The notes beneath the pieces were generated by a model. The model made no database searches. It saw only the letters and a program-made list of their open reading frames with translations, and was not told the origin of the DNA. The position numbers were made by a program, and so were the translations under genes. A DNA stretch of 64,000 bases from UBA11740 sp049273695. GTDB lineage: Bacteria; Acidobacteriota; Blastocatellia; Pyrinomonadales; Pyrinomonadaceae. Shown piece by piece: positions 35,758 to 45,219 of the stretch; the first letter of the stretch is position 1; every line of letters begins with the position of its first letter. The DNA lies in assembly GCA_049273695.1 (NCBI GenBank), contig JBASRE010000061.1, positions 62,001 through 126,000 of the forward strand, in the 5' to 3' direction.

Positions 35758-36621
35758 TCACTTGTCCATTAATCGAATCGCCTGTTCGACCACCGGTAAA
35801 GCCCGCGCGACCGCCGCGCCGTCAATTTTGTCCGGTGTGTCGTTGGGGCTGTGTATGATCGTCATCACGCGTGGCATCTGCTCCGGCACTTCGCGATTGA
35901 AAACCTGGAGTATCGATGGGATTTCTTTTCCGTCGATTAGACCAAACGCGAGCGTTTCCACCTTCGCTCGGAGAAAACTGACATGATCACTCGGCGGATA
36001 CTGCGCGCCGATCTGCAGCGGAAATTTCGCCGCGGCCGCGGCTGTTTTCACCGCCGTCGCCGACGAAGAGTTTTCATCCGCCGTCATCACCCAAAGCGTG
36101 TCGCCATAGCCGAAGACATCGAAGTTGATGAAAACGGCCGGCAAGGGTTTTCCTTCTCGCGCCTTGATGTAATTCGCCGATCCGCGCAGGCCAATCTCTT
36201 CCAGGTCAAAGAATGCTGCGACCACGGCATAGTTCTTTAACGGCTTGGCTTTCAGCGCCGCCAATAATTCCAGCACCACCATCGACCCCGAAGCGTTATC
36301 AATTGCGCCCTGGCCCTGGCTAACCCGATCGTAGTGCGCGCCCAACATGAGCTGTTTCGTCGCTCCTGCCGATGGCAGCTCAGCCACGATGTTTTCGCCC
36401 TGCCGGTCTGCGTGCATGAACGGCTCAATGCGGTACTTGATGCCAAGCGCATCCAATCTCGCCTTGATCGCTGCTCCCCGCGCTTTGGTATCAGATCCGG
36501 CCGAAATAGCGGAAACCTGACTCACGAGCCGGGCGCCGTCGCCCTTCTGCGCCACGCTCGTGTGCAATTGAGCGGCGAGCAGAACAACAAACAGCGTCAA
36601 TACTGAAAGTGCTTTGCGCAT
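35758..36621 (-). CDS. Secreted M28-family metallopeptidase
   Basis: 287 residues with a signal peptide (1-24). The co-catalytic zinc site of the M28 aminopeptidase family is visible: GAHYDRVSQG (about 93-102, His and Asp), AIDNASGS with bridging Asp (about 105-112), DLEEIGLRGS (about 139-148, catalytic and ligand Glu), NFDVFGYGD (about 166-174) and IIHSPNDTPDKI (about 260-271, last His). It is about the size of a minimal catalytic domain and is probably exported. It sits between infC (11 bp upstream) and rpmI (51 bp downstream), an unusual place for a peptidase. Confidence 0.9.
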   Translation of the reverse strand: MRKALSVLTLFVVLLAAQLHTSVAQKGDGARLVSQVSAISAGSDTKARGAAIKARLDALGIKYRIEPFMHADRQGENIVAELPSAGATKQLMLGAHYDRVSQGQGAIDNASGSMVVLELLAALKAKPLKNYAVVAAFFDLEEIGLRGSANYIKAREGKPLPAVFINFDVFGYGDTLWVMTADENSSSATAVKTAAAAAKFPLQIGAQYPPSDHVSFLRAKVETLAFGLIDGKEIPSILQVFNREVPEQMPRVMTIIHSPNDTPDKIDGAAVARALPVVEQAIRLMDK

Positions 36622-36632
36622 TAAAGTTCTCG

Positions 36633-37304
36633 TCAGGACGTTTTCGGTTCGCTCTCGGACGCAACTGTTTCGGATGGTGGACTCTCGGGCCGCGCCGGTT
36701 CCGGTCGTGCGGGGCTGCTTTGATGAGATCCTCCACCGCCTTTGCCGCCGCCATGTTTCTTTGGCGCAAAGATCGTAAACATCTGGTTGCCTTCCATGCG
36801 CGGGCGCATCTCGACGTCGCCCACCTCGATTAAATCCTTCTCAAGTTGCTCCAAAATTCGCGAACCTAATTCGCGGTGCGTCATCTCGCGGCCGCGAAAC
36901 CAGATCGTCGCCTTGATCTTGTTGCCTTCGGTCAACCACTCGCGCGCGCGCTTCATGCGATAGCTGTAGTCGTGCACGTCGGTACCGGGGCGAAACTTAA
37001 TTTCCTTGACGGTGATGACGACCTGTTTCTTCTTTGCCTCGTTGGCCTTCTTCTTCGCTTCGTACTGAAACTTTCCGAAGTCGATGATTTTGCAAACGGG
37101 CGGTTCAGCGTTGGGCGCAACCTCAACCAGGTCCATGCCCTGCTCACGCGCGCGACGAATTGCATCGCGCGTTTCCAGCACGCCAAATTGTTCGCCATCT
37201 TCACCGATCACGCGCACTTGCGGCACGCGAATCCGTTCGTTAATCCGAGTTACCGGCCCACGGCGGAAGTCCGGGCGACCGCGGCCTCGAAAACCTGTAG
37301 CTAT
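36633..37304 (-). CDS. infC: Translation initiation factor IF-3, probable AUA start
   Basis: 223 residues if translation starts at ATA 37304-37302. No ATG, GTG or TTG precedes the conserved INERIRVPQVRVIGEDGEQ part: the first standard codon is the GTG inside it (37226), which would delete the N-terminal motif. ATA is preceded six bases upstream by GGGAGGTGG, a perfect Shine-Dalgarno. IF-3 genes are known to use rare start codons for autoregulation. The N-domain (GVLETRDAIRRAREQGMDLVEVAP), linker and C-domain (IKFRPGTDVHDY..., WFRGREMTHRELG) are normal; the C-terminus is extended by a Gly/Ser/Pro-rich tail of about 35 residues. Confidence 0.95.
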   Translation of the reverse strand: MATGFRGRGRPDFRRGPVTRINERIRVPQVRVIGEDGEQFGVLETRDAIRRAREQGMDLVEVAPNAEPPVCKIIDFGKFQYEAKKKANEAKKKQVVITVKEIKFRPGTDVHDYSYRMKRAREWLTEGNKIKATIWFRGREMTHRELGSRILEQLEKDLIEVGDVEMRPRMEGNQMFTIFAPKKHGGGKGGGGSHQSSPARPEPARPESPPSETVASESEPKTS

Positions 37305-37324
37305 GTGTCCACCTCCCTGGGTTT

Positions 37325-37399
37325 AGGTCCAAAGTCCCGAGTCCAATGTCCAAAGTCGTTGAAACCGACGTTAGACTTTGGACCTTGGACGTTGGACTC
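37325..37399. repeat. Heptad repeat between thrS and infC
   Basis: Degenerate tandem units of the type GTCCAAA and TTGGACC form an imperfect inverted arrangement on both sides of a short centre. The repeat reaches the last bases of thrS. Confidence 0.65.
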
Positions 37400-39371
37400 A
37401 GTCGTTGGTCAGCGCTCGCGTCTTTACTAAACGCGTCGCCATCTCTTTGAATTCATCCAGCGACATCGCGCCGATGTCACCTTTAGTTCGCTCACGAACG
37501 GCGACCTTTACCTCTTCCAGCTCTCGATCGCCTAGTACCAGCATGAAAGGAATCTTCTGCAATTGCGCGTCGCGAATCTTCGCGCCAATCTTGTCGCTGC
37601 GCACATTTACTTCGACACGGAAGCCGGATGATCGTAACTCTTCGGCAATGCCGCGCGCGTACTTGTTAATCCGGTCCGTGATCGGGAGCACGACGATCTG
37701 CACCGGCGCCAGCCACATCGGGAACGCGCCGGCGTAGTGCTCGATAAGTACGCCAAAGAATCGTTCAATCGATCCAAACAAAGCGCGATGCACCATCACT
37801 GGCCGGTGCGGCTTATTGTCCTCGGCAATGTACTCCAGCTCGAACCGCTCCGGCAGATTGAAATCCCACTGAACGGTGCCGAGCTGCCATAGACGGCCAA
37901 TCGCATCCTCAATCTTGAAATCGATCTTGGGGCCGTAAAACGCCGCTTCGCCTTCGATGCGCTCGTATTGAATGCCCCGGGCGTCAAGGCCGCGAGCCAG
38001 CGCCGCCTCGGCTTTTTGCCAGTCTTTTTCCTCGCCGAGGTAAGCTTTGCCGGTGTCACTTCCCTTCACTGACAACTCAAATTTGATCTTTTCGAAGCCG
38101 AACGTCTTCAACACTTGATATGCAAAGTCCACACAGTCATCGATCTCTTTGTGAATTTGGTCGGGCGTACAGAACAAGTGCGCGTCATCAACCGTGAACC
38201 CGCGCACGCGCATCAGGCCGTGCAGCGTACCGGAAAGTTCGGCGCGATAAACCGTTCCCATTTCGGCGTAGCGCTGCGGCAGATCGCGATAAGAACGCTG
38301 CTGCGATTTGTAGATGCCGATGTGAAACGGACAATTCATCGGCTTCAGCCGAAACTCGGTTTCTTCCAGCTTGGTCGGCGCGAACATCGAATCGCCGTAG
38401 TTCTGTTCGTGTCCACTCATCTGCCAAAGCTCGCGCTTCGCGATGTGCGGCGTGTAAACGAAACTGTAGTCGCGCCGGACGAGTTCCTCGCGCAGATAGT
38501 CTTCCATCTGCTGGCGGATGATGCCGCCCTTCGGATGCCAGAAGACGAGCCCCTGCCCGTAGTCTTCCTGAATTGAAAACAGATCAAGTTCGCGACCCAG
38601 CCTGCGATGATCGCGCTTCTCAGCCTCTTCGCGCTGTTTTAACCATGCCTCGAGTTCTTCCTGGCTGAAGAACGCCGTGCCGTAGATGCGCTGCATCTGC
38701 GGACGTTCCGCATCACCTTTCCAGTACGCACCGGCCAGGGAAAGCAGCTTGAAAGCCTTCAAGCGATTCGTGTTCGGCACGTGCGGGCCAAGACAGAAAT
38801 CGAGAAACGGTGAGCCATCGATGTAATAGACGCTGACGGTTTCGCCGGCCTTCTCGTCGATCAGTTCGCACTTCAAAGGCTCATCGCGCTCCTGAAAGAC
38901 GCGCAGTGCCTCGGCTTTCGAAATCTCATCGCGGCGATAGGGCATGTTGCGCTTGGCGATGTCGCGCATCTTCTTCTCGATCACCGGCAGATCAGCTTCG
39001 GTCAAAGCGCGCGGCGCAATGACGTCGTAGAAAAATCCGTAGCGCGGATCATCCAGCAGCGCCGGCCCGATTCCGAGCTTAGTTCCGGGAAACAGATCCA
39101 GTACCGCCGCCGCGAGCAAGTGCGCGGTCGAGTGCCGCAGCACATCGAGCCCTTCCAGCGTCTGCGGCAGGACCGGTTCGATCTTTATCGCGTCGCCATT
39201 CGCCTGCGCGTCGATGGTGTGTGCGAGATCGACTTCACGTCCGTTGACGCGCGCAGCCAGCGCCTGCTTCGCCAGGTCGCGATCGAGCTTTTTCAAAGCT
39301 TCGCCAACCGTGACCGGCGCAGGAATCTGCGCGGCGGGGCCGTTATTAAGTTTGACGTTAATCTCGCTCAT
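37398..39371 (-). CDS. thrS: Threonyl-tRNA synthetase
   Basis: 657 residues. Domains in order: TGS (1-65), the editing domain with HSTAHLLAAAVLDLFP (about 81-96) and a YYIDGSPFLDFCLGPHVPNT segment, the class II catalytic core with zinc ligands in MNCPFHIGIYKS (Cys), FTVDDAHLFC (His) and MVHRALFGSIERFFG (His), and the C-terminal anticodon-binding domain (VQIVVLPITDRINKYA...). Full length. First gene of the thrS-infC-...-pheT cluster on the minus strand; the 5' UTR contains palindromic repeats. Confidence 0.97.
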   Translation of the reverse strand: MSEINVKLNNGPAAQIPAPVTVGEALKKLDRDLAKQALAARVNGREVDLAHTIDAQANGDAIKIEPVLPQTLEGLDVLRHSTAHLLAAAVLDLFPGTKLGIGPALLDDPRYGFFYDVIAPRALTEADLPVIEKKMRDIAKRNMPYRRDEISKAEALRVFQERDEPLKCELIDEKAGETVSVYYIDGSPFLDFCLGPHVPNTNRLKAFKLLSLAGAYWKGDAERPQMQRIYGTAFFSQEELEAWLKQREEAEKRDHRRLGRELDLFSIQEDYGQGLVFWHPKGGIIRQQMEDYLREELVRRDYSFVYTPHIAKRELWQMSGHEQNYGDSMFAPTKLEETEFRLKPMNCPFHIGIYKSQQRSYRDLPQRYAEMGTVYRAELSGTLHGLMRVRGFTVDDAHLFCTPDQIHKEIDDCVDFAYQVLKTFGFEKIKFELSVKGSDTGKAYLGEEKDWQKAEAALARGLDARGIQYERIEGEAAFYGPKIDFKIEDAIGRLWQLGTVQWDFNLPERFELEYIAEDNKPHRPVMVHRALFGSIERFFGVLIEHYAGAFPMWLAPVQIVVLPITDRINKYARGIAEELRSSGFRVEVNVRSDKIGAKIRDAQLQKIPFMLVLGDRELEEVKVAVRERTKGDIGAMSLDEFKEMATRLVKTRALTND

Positions 39372-40036
39372 TTTTCTTCGCTCCGTTAGGAAGCGAAATA
39401 CTTATAGAACTCTATGGGTGATCGACCGATCGCTCCTTAGGCGCGTAATCCTGGTCCCAACCATTTCGCTCCTAGAGGAGCTGAATAAAGATAGGGACGC
39501 AGGGACTATAAACATCTCGCGCCTACGGCGCTTACGCGAAGCCTTGCCCCATCAGGCAGGTCCGCATAAACAAACAGCCGCGGAAGGCCGTCTGACCGGC
39601 GCTTCCTATTCACGATTACGATTCACTATTTACTAACTGCAAATGATCGGATTCGATAGGAGCGCCTTCGCCGCACGCCCAAAGGGCGCGCAATCAAAAC
39701 GTGAAACGAGTTGTAGTCCGTCTCATCACGAAGGTCTTCCGGAGCTTCCTATCAAAAATTCGAAACCGACAAGCTCGAGGCCTGTCCCGTCGCATTATTG
39801 CGAAGCCAGATAATAACAAAGCACTTTGGACAGGCGCAAGCGTGTCATAAGCCCGACCGGTTGGAAGGGGCAACTTATGAGATGCAAATCTGAAATCTGA
39901 AATCTGAAATCTCAACAGCCCTCCCTAATAACCACCCCTCGCGAGATGCTCGCGCGGGGACCCCGGTGGTCGGGGTTCTGAGACTTTTGCGTTAGTATAT
40001 CGGCCCGTCAGTCACACCCTTGAAGGAGTTTCACTG
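39372..40036. other. Intergenic region with degenerate repeats between thrS and the DUF885 gene
   Basis: About 660 bp without a supported gene. It holds a GCTCCTAGAGGAGC palindrome (39467-39480), AT-rich TTACGATT-like tandem units (about 39600-39640), an AAATCTG heptad repeat (39888-39915) and a hairpin GACCCCGGTGGTCGGGGTT (39959-39977). GAAGGAG at 40022-40028 is the ribosome binding site of the next gene. Confidence 0.6.
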
Positions 40037-41950
40037 ATGATCCACTTCCGGCGCTCATTAGCCCTGGCAAGCATCGCTCTCTTAATTAGCAGTGGCCTAT
40101 TTCCGGTCTTATCTCAGCGTCAGAGGCCGACCACGACGCAAACCACCGCGACCTCAGACGGTTCCGTCAGCGAGATGCGCGCGCTCATCGAGTATTACGT
40201 CGTGGATCGCGGCAGCTTGCAGCGATCGTATCCGGTCGCCGGTTCGCCTGCCCGGCGTGAACGTTTCCGAAGGTTTTATGGCGACGCGCTTGGACGCATT
40301 CAGCAACTGAACTTCGATTCGATGAGCCAGGCCGGCAAGGTTGATTACGTTCTCTTCCGCACCTATCTCGAACGTGAGCTGCGCCAATTGGATATCGAAG
40401 AGAAGCAACTCGCGGAGTTGAAGCCGCTGATTCCATTCGCGTCTACGATCGTGAGTTTGGAAGAGACCCGGCGTCGCATGGAACCAATTGATTCCGCGAA
40501 AACAGCGGCAACGTTGAACGAGCTGAAGCGGCAGATCGAAGACACTCGTCGCGCAGTCGAAGCGGGGCTGCGACCAGAGCGCGGCGGCGAGGCCCGCTCG
40601 GAAACTCTGGAACCGATTAAAGTGAAGAAGACGATCGCCTTTCGCGCGGTCGGCGCGCTGAATAATCTGAGAAACAACCTGCGCAACTGGTACGGGTTTT
40701 ACAACGGTTACGATCCGATATTCACCTGGTGGAATGAGCAGCCTTACCGCGCGCTCGACGAGACGCTCGCCGGGTACAACGCGTTTCTAAGTGAACGGGT
40801 TGTCGGCCTGCGTGCCGAAATGTCATCGACCGAAGCGACCAGCGGCCGGGGAACGGGCGGCGGCGGCGCCGTACAAGGTCGAGCTCCAACTCAACCTCCG
40901 CGAGTGCAAGTCACCGCGCGCGCGGGCGACACCAGCGACATCGTCGGCGATCCAATCGGCCGGGACGCCCTGTTGAGCGAACTGCAATCCGAGATGATTC
41001 CCTACACGCCTGAGGAGCTGCTCGCCTTTGCCGACAAAGAGATGGCGTGGTGCGAAAACGAAATGAAGAAAGCCTCGCGCGAACTCGGTTACGGCGATGA
41101 CTGGAAGAAGGCCCTGGAGCACGTGAAGAACCTCTACGTCGAACCGGGTAAACAGCCTGCGATGATTCGCGAGCTTGCGTTGGAAGCCATTGGGTACGTC
41201 GAGAGTCGCGACTTGCTGACCGTGCCTCAACTCGCGAAAGACACATGGCGAATGGAGATGTTGTCCCCTGAACGACAACTCGTGAGCCCCTTCTTTCTGG
41301 GCGGCGAAGTGATACAGGTTTCTTATCCGACGAGCACTATGTCGCACGAGCAGAAAATGATGAGCATGCGGGGCAACAACCCGCACTTCTCGCGTGCGAC
41401 CGTTCATCACGAACTGATCCCGGGCCATCACCTCCAAGGCTTCATGACCGCGCGCTACAAGCCGTATCGCGGGTTGTTCAGTACGCCGTTTTGGGGCGAG
41501 GGCTGGGCGCTCTACTGGGAGCTTCTTCTCTGGGACATGAATTTTCCGAAGACGCCGGAGAACAAGATCGGCATGCTGTTCTGGCACATGCATCGTTGCG
41601 CGCGAATCATTTTCTCGCTGAGTTTCCATCTGGAAAAAATGACGCCGCAGGAGTGTATTGACTATCTCGTAAATCGCGTCGGACACGAGCGTGATAATGC
41701 CACGGCTGAAGTACGCCGTTCATTCGATGGGAGCTATGGGCCGCTCTATCAAATCGCTTACTTGCTGGGCGGCCGTCAGTTCTATGCTTTGCATCACGAA
41801 CTGGTGGACTCAAAGAAGATGACGAACCGTGCGTTTCACGACTGGATCCTGAAAGAGAACCGGATCCCGGTGGAAATGGTCCGCGCGATTCTGACGGATC
41901 AAAAACTGACGAGGGATTTCAAAACGAGCTGGAGATTTCTTCCAAATTGA
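40037..41950 (+). CDS. Secreted DUF885 metallopeptidase-like protein
   Basis: 637 residues with a signal peptide (1-26). The zinc motif is VHHELIPGHHLQGFM (about 453-467), an HExxGHH form typical of DUF885; a downstream EGWALYWELLLW helix (about 484-495) supplies a Glu ligand. The region about 270-300 is a Gly/Thr/Pro-rich linker. Members of this family are predicted zinc peptidases without known substrates and are abundant in Acidobacteria. It stops 4 bp before the next ORF. Confidence 0.88.
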   Translation: MIHFRRSLALASIALLISSGLFPVLSQRQRPTTTQTTATSDGSVSEMRALIEYYVVDRGSLQRSYPVAGSPARRERFRRFYGDALGRIQQLNFDSMSQAGKVDYVLFRTYLERELRQLDIEEKQLAELKPLIPFASTIVSLEETRRRMEPIDSAKTAATLNELKRQIEDTRRAVEAGLRPERGGEARSETLEPIKVKKTIAFRAVGALNNLRNNLRNWYGFYNGYDPIFTWWNEQPYRALDETLAGYNAFLSERVVGLRAEMSSTEATSGRGTGGGGAVQGRAPTQPPRVQVTARAGDTSDIVGDPIGRDALLSELQSEMIPYTPEELLAFADKEMAWCENEMKKASRELGYGDDWKKALEHVKNLYVEPGKQPAMIRELALEAIGYVESRDLLTVPQLAKDTWRMEMLSPERQLVSPFFLGGEVIQVSYPTSTMSHEQKMMSMRGNNPHFSRATVHHELIPGHHLQGFMTARYKPYRGLFSTPFWGEGWALYWELLLWDMNFPKTPENKIGMLFWHMHRCARIIFSLSFHLEKMTPQECIDYLVNRVGHERDNATAEVRRSFDGSYGPLYQIAYLLGGRQFYALHHELVDSKKMTNRAFHDWILKENRIPVEMVRAILTDQKLTRDFKTSWRFLPN

Positions 41951-41954
41951 TCGG

Positions 41955-42620
41955 ATGAATGACGAGGGCTTTTGGATCGAGCACGACGTTTTGACGCCGC
42001 AAGAGTGTGATTCACTGGTCGAGGCCATCGTTCAGAGCAACGGCTCACGAGGCAAAGCCGGCAGACGCAACCTCATGAGCAATAGCAGCGTTGCGTCCAT
42101 CGTTGTGGATTCACGTCTGGTGCGGATCGCAGGCAATGTCTTAAAGAACCAGCCAGTCCCTTACCGCGCCACGGTCTTCGACAAGTCCGCCGATTCGAAC
42201 TGGTTTGTCGGTTGGCATCAGGATGTCGTGCTTCCGCTCGCCTCGCGTTTCGAGTCCAGTGAGTGGGGACCGTGGTCCAGGAAAGGTGGCGTGCTTTTCG
42301 CGCGGGCACCTGCCTGGGCGCTCTCGCGTGTGGTAGCCCTGAGAATTCATCTCGACACTTCGACGGTAGAGAACGGGCCGCTCCGAGTTATCTCCGGTTC
42401 GCACCTCCTGGGCGTCTTAACCAGCGACGATGTATCGAGGATTGTGCGGGAACGTAAGTACGTTGAGTGTACGGTTCCTGGTGGTGGCGTGCTGGCGATG
42501 AGACCATTGCTAATACATTCCTCTCCGCGAGCTTTCACGAAGGCAACTCGGCGTGTTTTGCACATTGAATACGCAGACTCGTTATGGCTGGCTGAGGACA
42601 TCTGTCTCGCCGCAGCTTAA
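41955..42620 (+). CDS. Phytanoyl-CoA dioxygenase (PhyH)-like Fe(II)/2-oxoglutarate oxygenase
   Basis: 221 residues. The iron facial triad is visible as H and D in VGWHQDVVLPLA (about 75-86) and the distal H in LLIHSSPRA (about 183-191), followed by an Arg (TRRVLHIEYA) for 2-oxoglutarate. Such enzymes hydroxylate small molecules in the cytoplasm. The substrate is unknown. It is tightly coupled to the DUF885 gene (4-bp gap). Confidence 0.82.
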   Translation: MNDEGFWIEHDVLTPQECDSLVEAIVQSNGSRGKAGRRNLMSNSSVASIVVDSRLVRIAGNVLKNQPVPYRATVFDKSADSNWFVGWHQDVVLPLASRFESSEWGPWSRKGGVLFARAPAWALSRVVALRIHLDTSTVENGPLRVISGSHLLGVLTSDDVSRIVRERKYVECTVPGGGVLAMRPLLIHSSPRAFTKATRRVLHIEYADSLWLAEDICLAAA

Positions 42621-42723
42621 TGCCTGTTAGTCTGCACTCCGGTGAAGGTCGAGGATTGAAATTTTCCCACGTCGAATGACAAAACCATGACAATCGGCGG
42701 TGCGCGATTTCTAAAATGATGCC

Positions 42724-43626
42724 GTGCTGGAAGATCTAGTCGTTCTGCACCATCCCGCCAAACCGGGCGAGAGATGGCCGGTGGCCATCAACGGCCTCGA
42801 GTGGCAGACCTGCCTGCGCCGAATCGTCCTGCTGCACAAATCCGAAAGCGCCGCGCTGATTCCCGATCTCCCCGAAGGCTTTGAATCATATGAAGGACAA
42901 GTCGCTCACAATTTTCTGCTCGAAGTGATTTGCGGGTTGCGTTCGCCTCTGGTGGCTGAAACGGCAGTCATGGGCCAGTTCAAAGAGTTCTGCGCGAGCG
43001 CAAGATTTCCAATGAACGAATGGGGCGCGTTCCTTCGGCGTGTAACGTCCGACCTGCTCGTCGATGCAAAACACGTGCGGCGCCGGCATCTCGAAGGCCT
43101 CGGCAGCCAATCGTATGGCGGCATGGTCAGGCAACATCTGAAGGGCGTTCCGTCAGTTGTGGTGCTGGGCGCGGGTCAGCTGGCCGAAGAGATTCTTCCC
43201 TGGATGGTTGGCAAAACCGACGTGACTGTCTGCGCGCGCAATCCAGAGCGCGCCGGATCGCTTACGGAAAAGTTTCCGCAGGTTCGTCTGGCGCAATTCG
43301 CATTGATTGCACCAGTCGAGGAAAGCCGTGAGACCGCGATCGTAATCGCCGCGCCGATCAGCGCGAGCGATGTGAAGGAATGGATGTCAGCGCAGCCAAT
43401 TCCAGTCGTGAAGGTGCTCGATCTGCGCGGCGAAGCGGAAACCGATCCGTTGAACTGTTCGTTGCCTATCGTCAGACTCTCAGAAATGTTTGCGGCTTTG
43501 AAAAACGAGCGACCCGAGCCTGCCGCGCGCGTGGCCGCGGCGCGTGACGAAATCAAAAGAGCCGGCCAGAGGCTGATCGAACAGGCGCAGTTTCGCCCCT
43601 TCGGTTGGGAAGATTTATGCGCCTAG
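42724..43626 (+). CDS. hemA: Divergent short glutamyl-tRNA reductase (HemA-like)
   Basis: 300 residues. It reduces glutamyl-tRNA to glutamate-1-semialdehyde, the first step of C5 heme synthesis. The catalytic Cys motif is divergent (QTCLRR, about 29-34, instead of TCNR), the ETAVMGQFKEF segment (about 79-89) matches the ETQILGQ helix, and a Rossmann start SVVVLGAGQLAEEIL (about 143-157) binds NADPH. The C-terminal dimerisation domain of normal HemA (about 420 residues) is largely missing. GTG start with no clear ribosome binding site. First gene of the heme operon; the assignment rests on motifs plus operon context. Confidence 0.78.
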   Translation: MLEDLVVLHHPAKPGERWPVAINGLEWQTCLRRIVLLHKSESAALIPDLPEGFESYEGQVAHNFLLEVICGLRSPLVAETAVMGQFKEFCASARFPMNEWGAFLRRVTSDLLVDAKHVRRRHLEGLGSQSYGGMVRQHLKGVPSVVVLGAGQLAEEILPWMVGKTDVTVCARNPERAGSLTEKFPQVRLAQFALIAPVEESRETAIVIAAPISASDVKEWMSAQPIPVVKVLDLRGEAETDPLNCSLPIVRLSEMFAALKNERPEPAARVAAARDEIKRAGQRLIEQAQFRPFGWEDLCA

Positions 43627-45110
43627 CTCTCGCTGCGCGTCGCAGCGAGTTGGCGCGTATTCAGGCATATCAAGTCGGCCGCACTCTCCACAACGCACAC
43701 CCAAACATCAGCATCGATTATTCCTTTCACGAATCCCTCGGCGACAAGAACCAAACCGATCCTTTGTGGCAAATGCCTGAGAAAGGTGTCTTCACACAAG
43801 ACCTGCGCGACGGCCTGCTCGCCCGCAAGTACGATCTGGCTGTGCATTCGTGGAAAGATCTCGCGATTGAAGACGACGGCGAGACTGAGATTGCGGCAAC
43901 CCTACCGCGCGCCGACATGCGCGATTTGATGTTGGTGCGAAAAGATCGTTGGGAAGAAGTTCGGCGCACCGGGCGAATGACGATTCTCACGTCATCGCCC
44001 CGCCGCAGTTACAACCTCGATTCGTTTTTGCGAACTGCCCTTCCCTCAGGAATTGACAAAGTGGCATTTGAGGCGGTTCGCGGCAATGTGCCGACGCGCG
44101 TGCGCAAAATGTGGAATCCGGGCGCGGACGGTTTGATTGTCGCCAAAGCCGCACTCGATCGCCTTTTGGAAGCTCCCGACGAAGAGTTCGCGGCCACGAA
44201 AGCGGAACTGCGAAACGCTTTGTCGCAATGCTTGTGGATGGTTCTGCCGCTGCGCGCCAATCCGTGTGCGCCGGCGCAGGGCGCGCTGGCCGTTGAGATC
44301 AAGAGCAGCCGGCCGGAGTTGCGTGAACGGCTGGCGGCAATCAACTGTGCCGAGACATTTGCGACAGCTCAGCGCGAGCGCGAGATTCTGCGCGGCTATG
44401 GTGGCGGCTGTCATCAAAAAATCGGCGTGAGCGTCTTGCGCCGGCCTTACGGTGAAGTCACATTTCTCCGCGGCCTGACTGACGATGGCGCGGTATTGAA
44501 TGGCCATGGCCTGGCAGCTTCACGCCCGAGGCCCGCGAAGGTCGCGCGAGATTTCCTCTGGCCGCTCCACACATCGGACTCTGACTGGTTCAAACGTGAG
44601 CCAATAACTGCGACAATGTCGAGTTCGCCGCTGTGGATTGCCAAGGCCGATGCATTGCCGGAGGACGCTTCCCTCTCTGATTCGCAGCTGGTTTGGGCGA
44701 GCGGACTGAAGACCTGGGAACGGCTGGCAAGGCGCGGCGTCTGGGTGAACGGTTCCGCAGAGGGTTTAGGCGAATACGAGCACCCGCGGATTGAAACGAT
44801 TGCTGGGACCGAAGTGCGATGGACAAAGCTGACGCACGCAGATGCGCCGGCTGAAAGCGGGATGCAGGCTCTACCGACGTACCGTTTGATTCCGAAAGAC
44901 GCGGGTCCGAACCTCGGAGGCAAACACTACTTTTTCTGGACGAGCGGATCGAGTTTCGAACGCGCGTTGGACCTGAATCCATGGATGAAATCGATGACGC
45001 ATTTCTGCGGACCCGGCAATACCCAGCGAACGCTCCAACGCCACGGAATCGAGCCGCACGTGTTCCTCGATCATGAGCAATGGCTGGAGGAAATGTGTCA
45101 GAACCGGTAG
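43617..45110 (+). CDS. hemC: Hydroxymethylbilane synthase fused to a uroporphyrinogen-III synthase-like domain
   Basis: 497 residues from ATG 43617; this start overlaps the hemA stop by 10 bp. Residues 1-300 are HemC: the start LALAARRSELARIQAYQV, the KGVFTQDLRDGLLARKYDLAVHSWKDL segment, SSPRRSYNL and GGGCHQKIGVSV, whose Cys (about 263) binds the dipyrromethane cofactor. Residues about 320-497 resemble HemD: LVWASGLKTWERL, YFFWTSGSSFERAL and HFCGPGNTQRTLQRHGIEPHVFL, like the tail of uroporphyrinogen-III synthases. The protein would thus carry out two successive heme-pathway steps. The HemD part is divergent and less sure. Confidence 0.88.
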   Translation: MRLALAARRSELARIQAYQVGRTLHNAHPNISIDYSFHESLGDKNQTDPLWQMPEKGVFTQDLRDGLLARKYDLAVHSWKDLAIEDDGETEIAATLPRADMRDLMLVRKDRWEEVRRTGRMTILTSSPRRSYNLDSFLRTALPSGIDKVAFEAVRGNVPTRVRKMWNPGADGLIVAKAALDRLLEAPDEEFAATKAELRNALSQCLWMVLPLRANPCAPAQGALAVEIKSSRPELRERLAAINCAETFATAQREREILRGYGGGCHQKIGVSVLRRPYGEVTFLRGLTDDGAVLNGHGLAASRPRPAKVARDFLWPLHTSDSDWFKREPITATMSSSPLWIAKADALPEDASLSDSQLVWASGLKTWERLARRGVWVNGSAEGLGEYEHPRIETIAGTEVRWTKLTHADAPAESGMQALPTYRLIPKDAGPNLGGKHYFFWTSGSSFERALDLNPWMKSMTHFCGPGNTQRTLQRHGIEPHVFLDHEQWLEEMCQNR

Positions 45111-45121
45111 CGGTAGCGACC

Positions 45122-45219
45122 GGTATCCCCCTCTCCGCAAGCGGAGAGGGGGGCAGGGGGAGAGGTTGGCGCGACGCTAACCCCACCCCCAACCCCTCCC
45201 CGCTTGCGGGGAGGTGCAA
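45122..45219. repeat. Palindromic repeat between hemC and hemB
   Basis: Two GC-rich hairpins (CCCCTCTCCGCAAGCGGAGAGGGG and CCTCCCCGCAAGCGGGGAGG-like) face each other across about 55 bp of C-rich DNA. It is a REP-like pair of a type common between genes. It ends 34 bp before the hemB start. Confidence 0.75.

Noticed and set aside
39694..39915. 73-codon minus-strand ORF in the thrS upstream region
   Set aside because: Part of it is the AAATCTG repeat; no start signal and no family.
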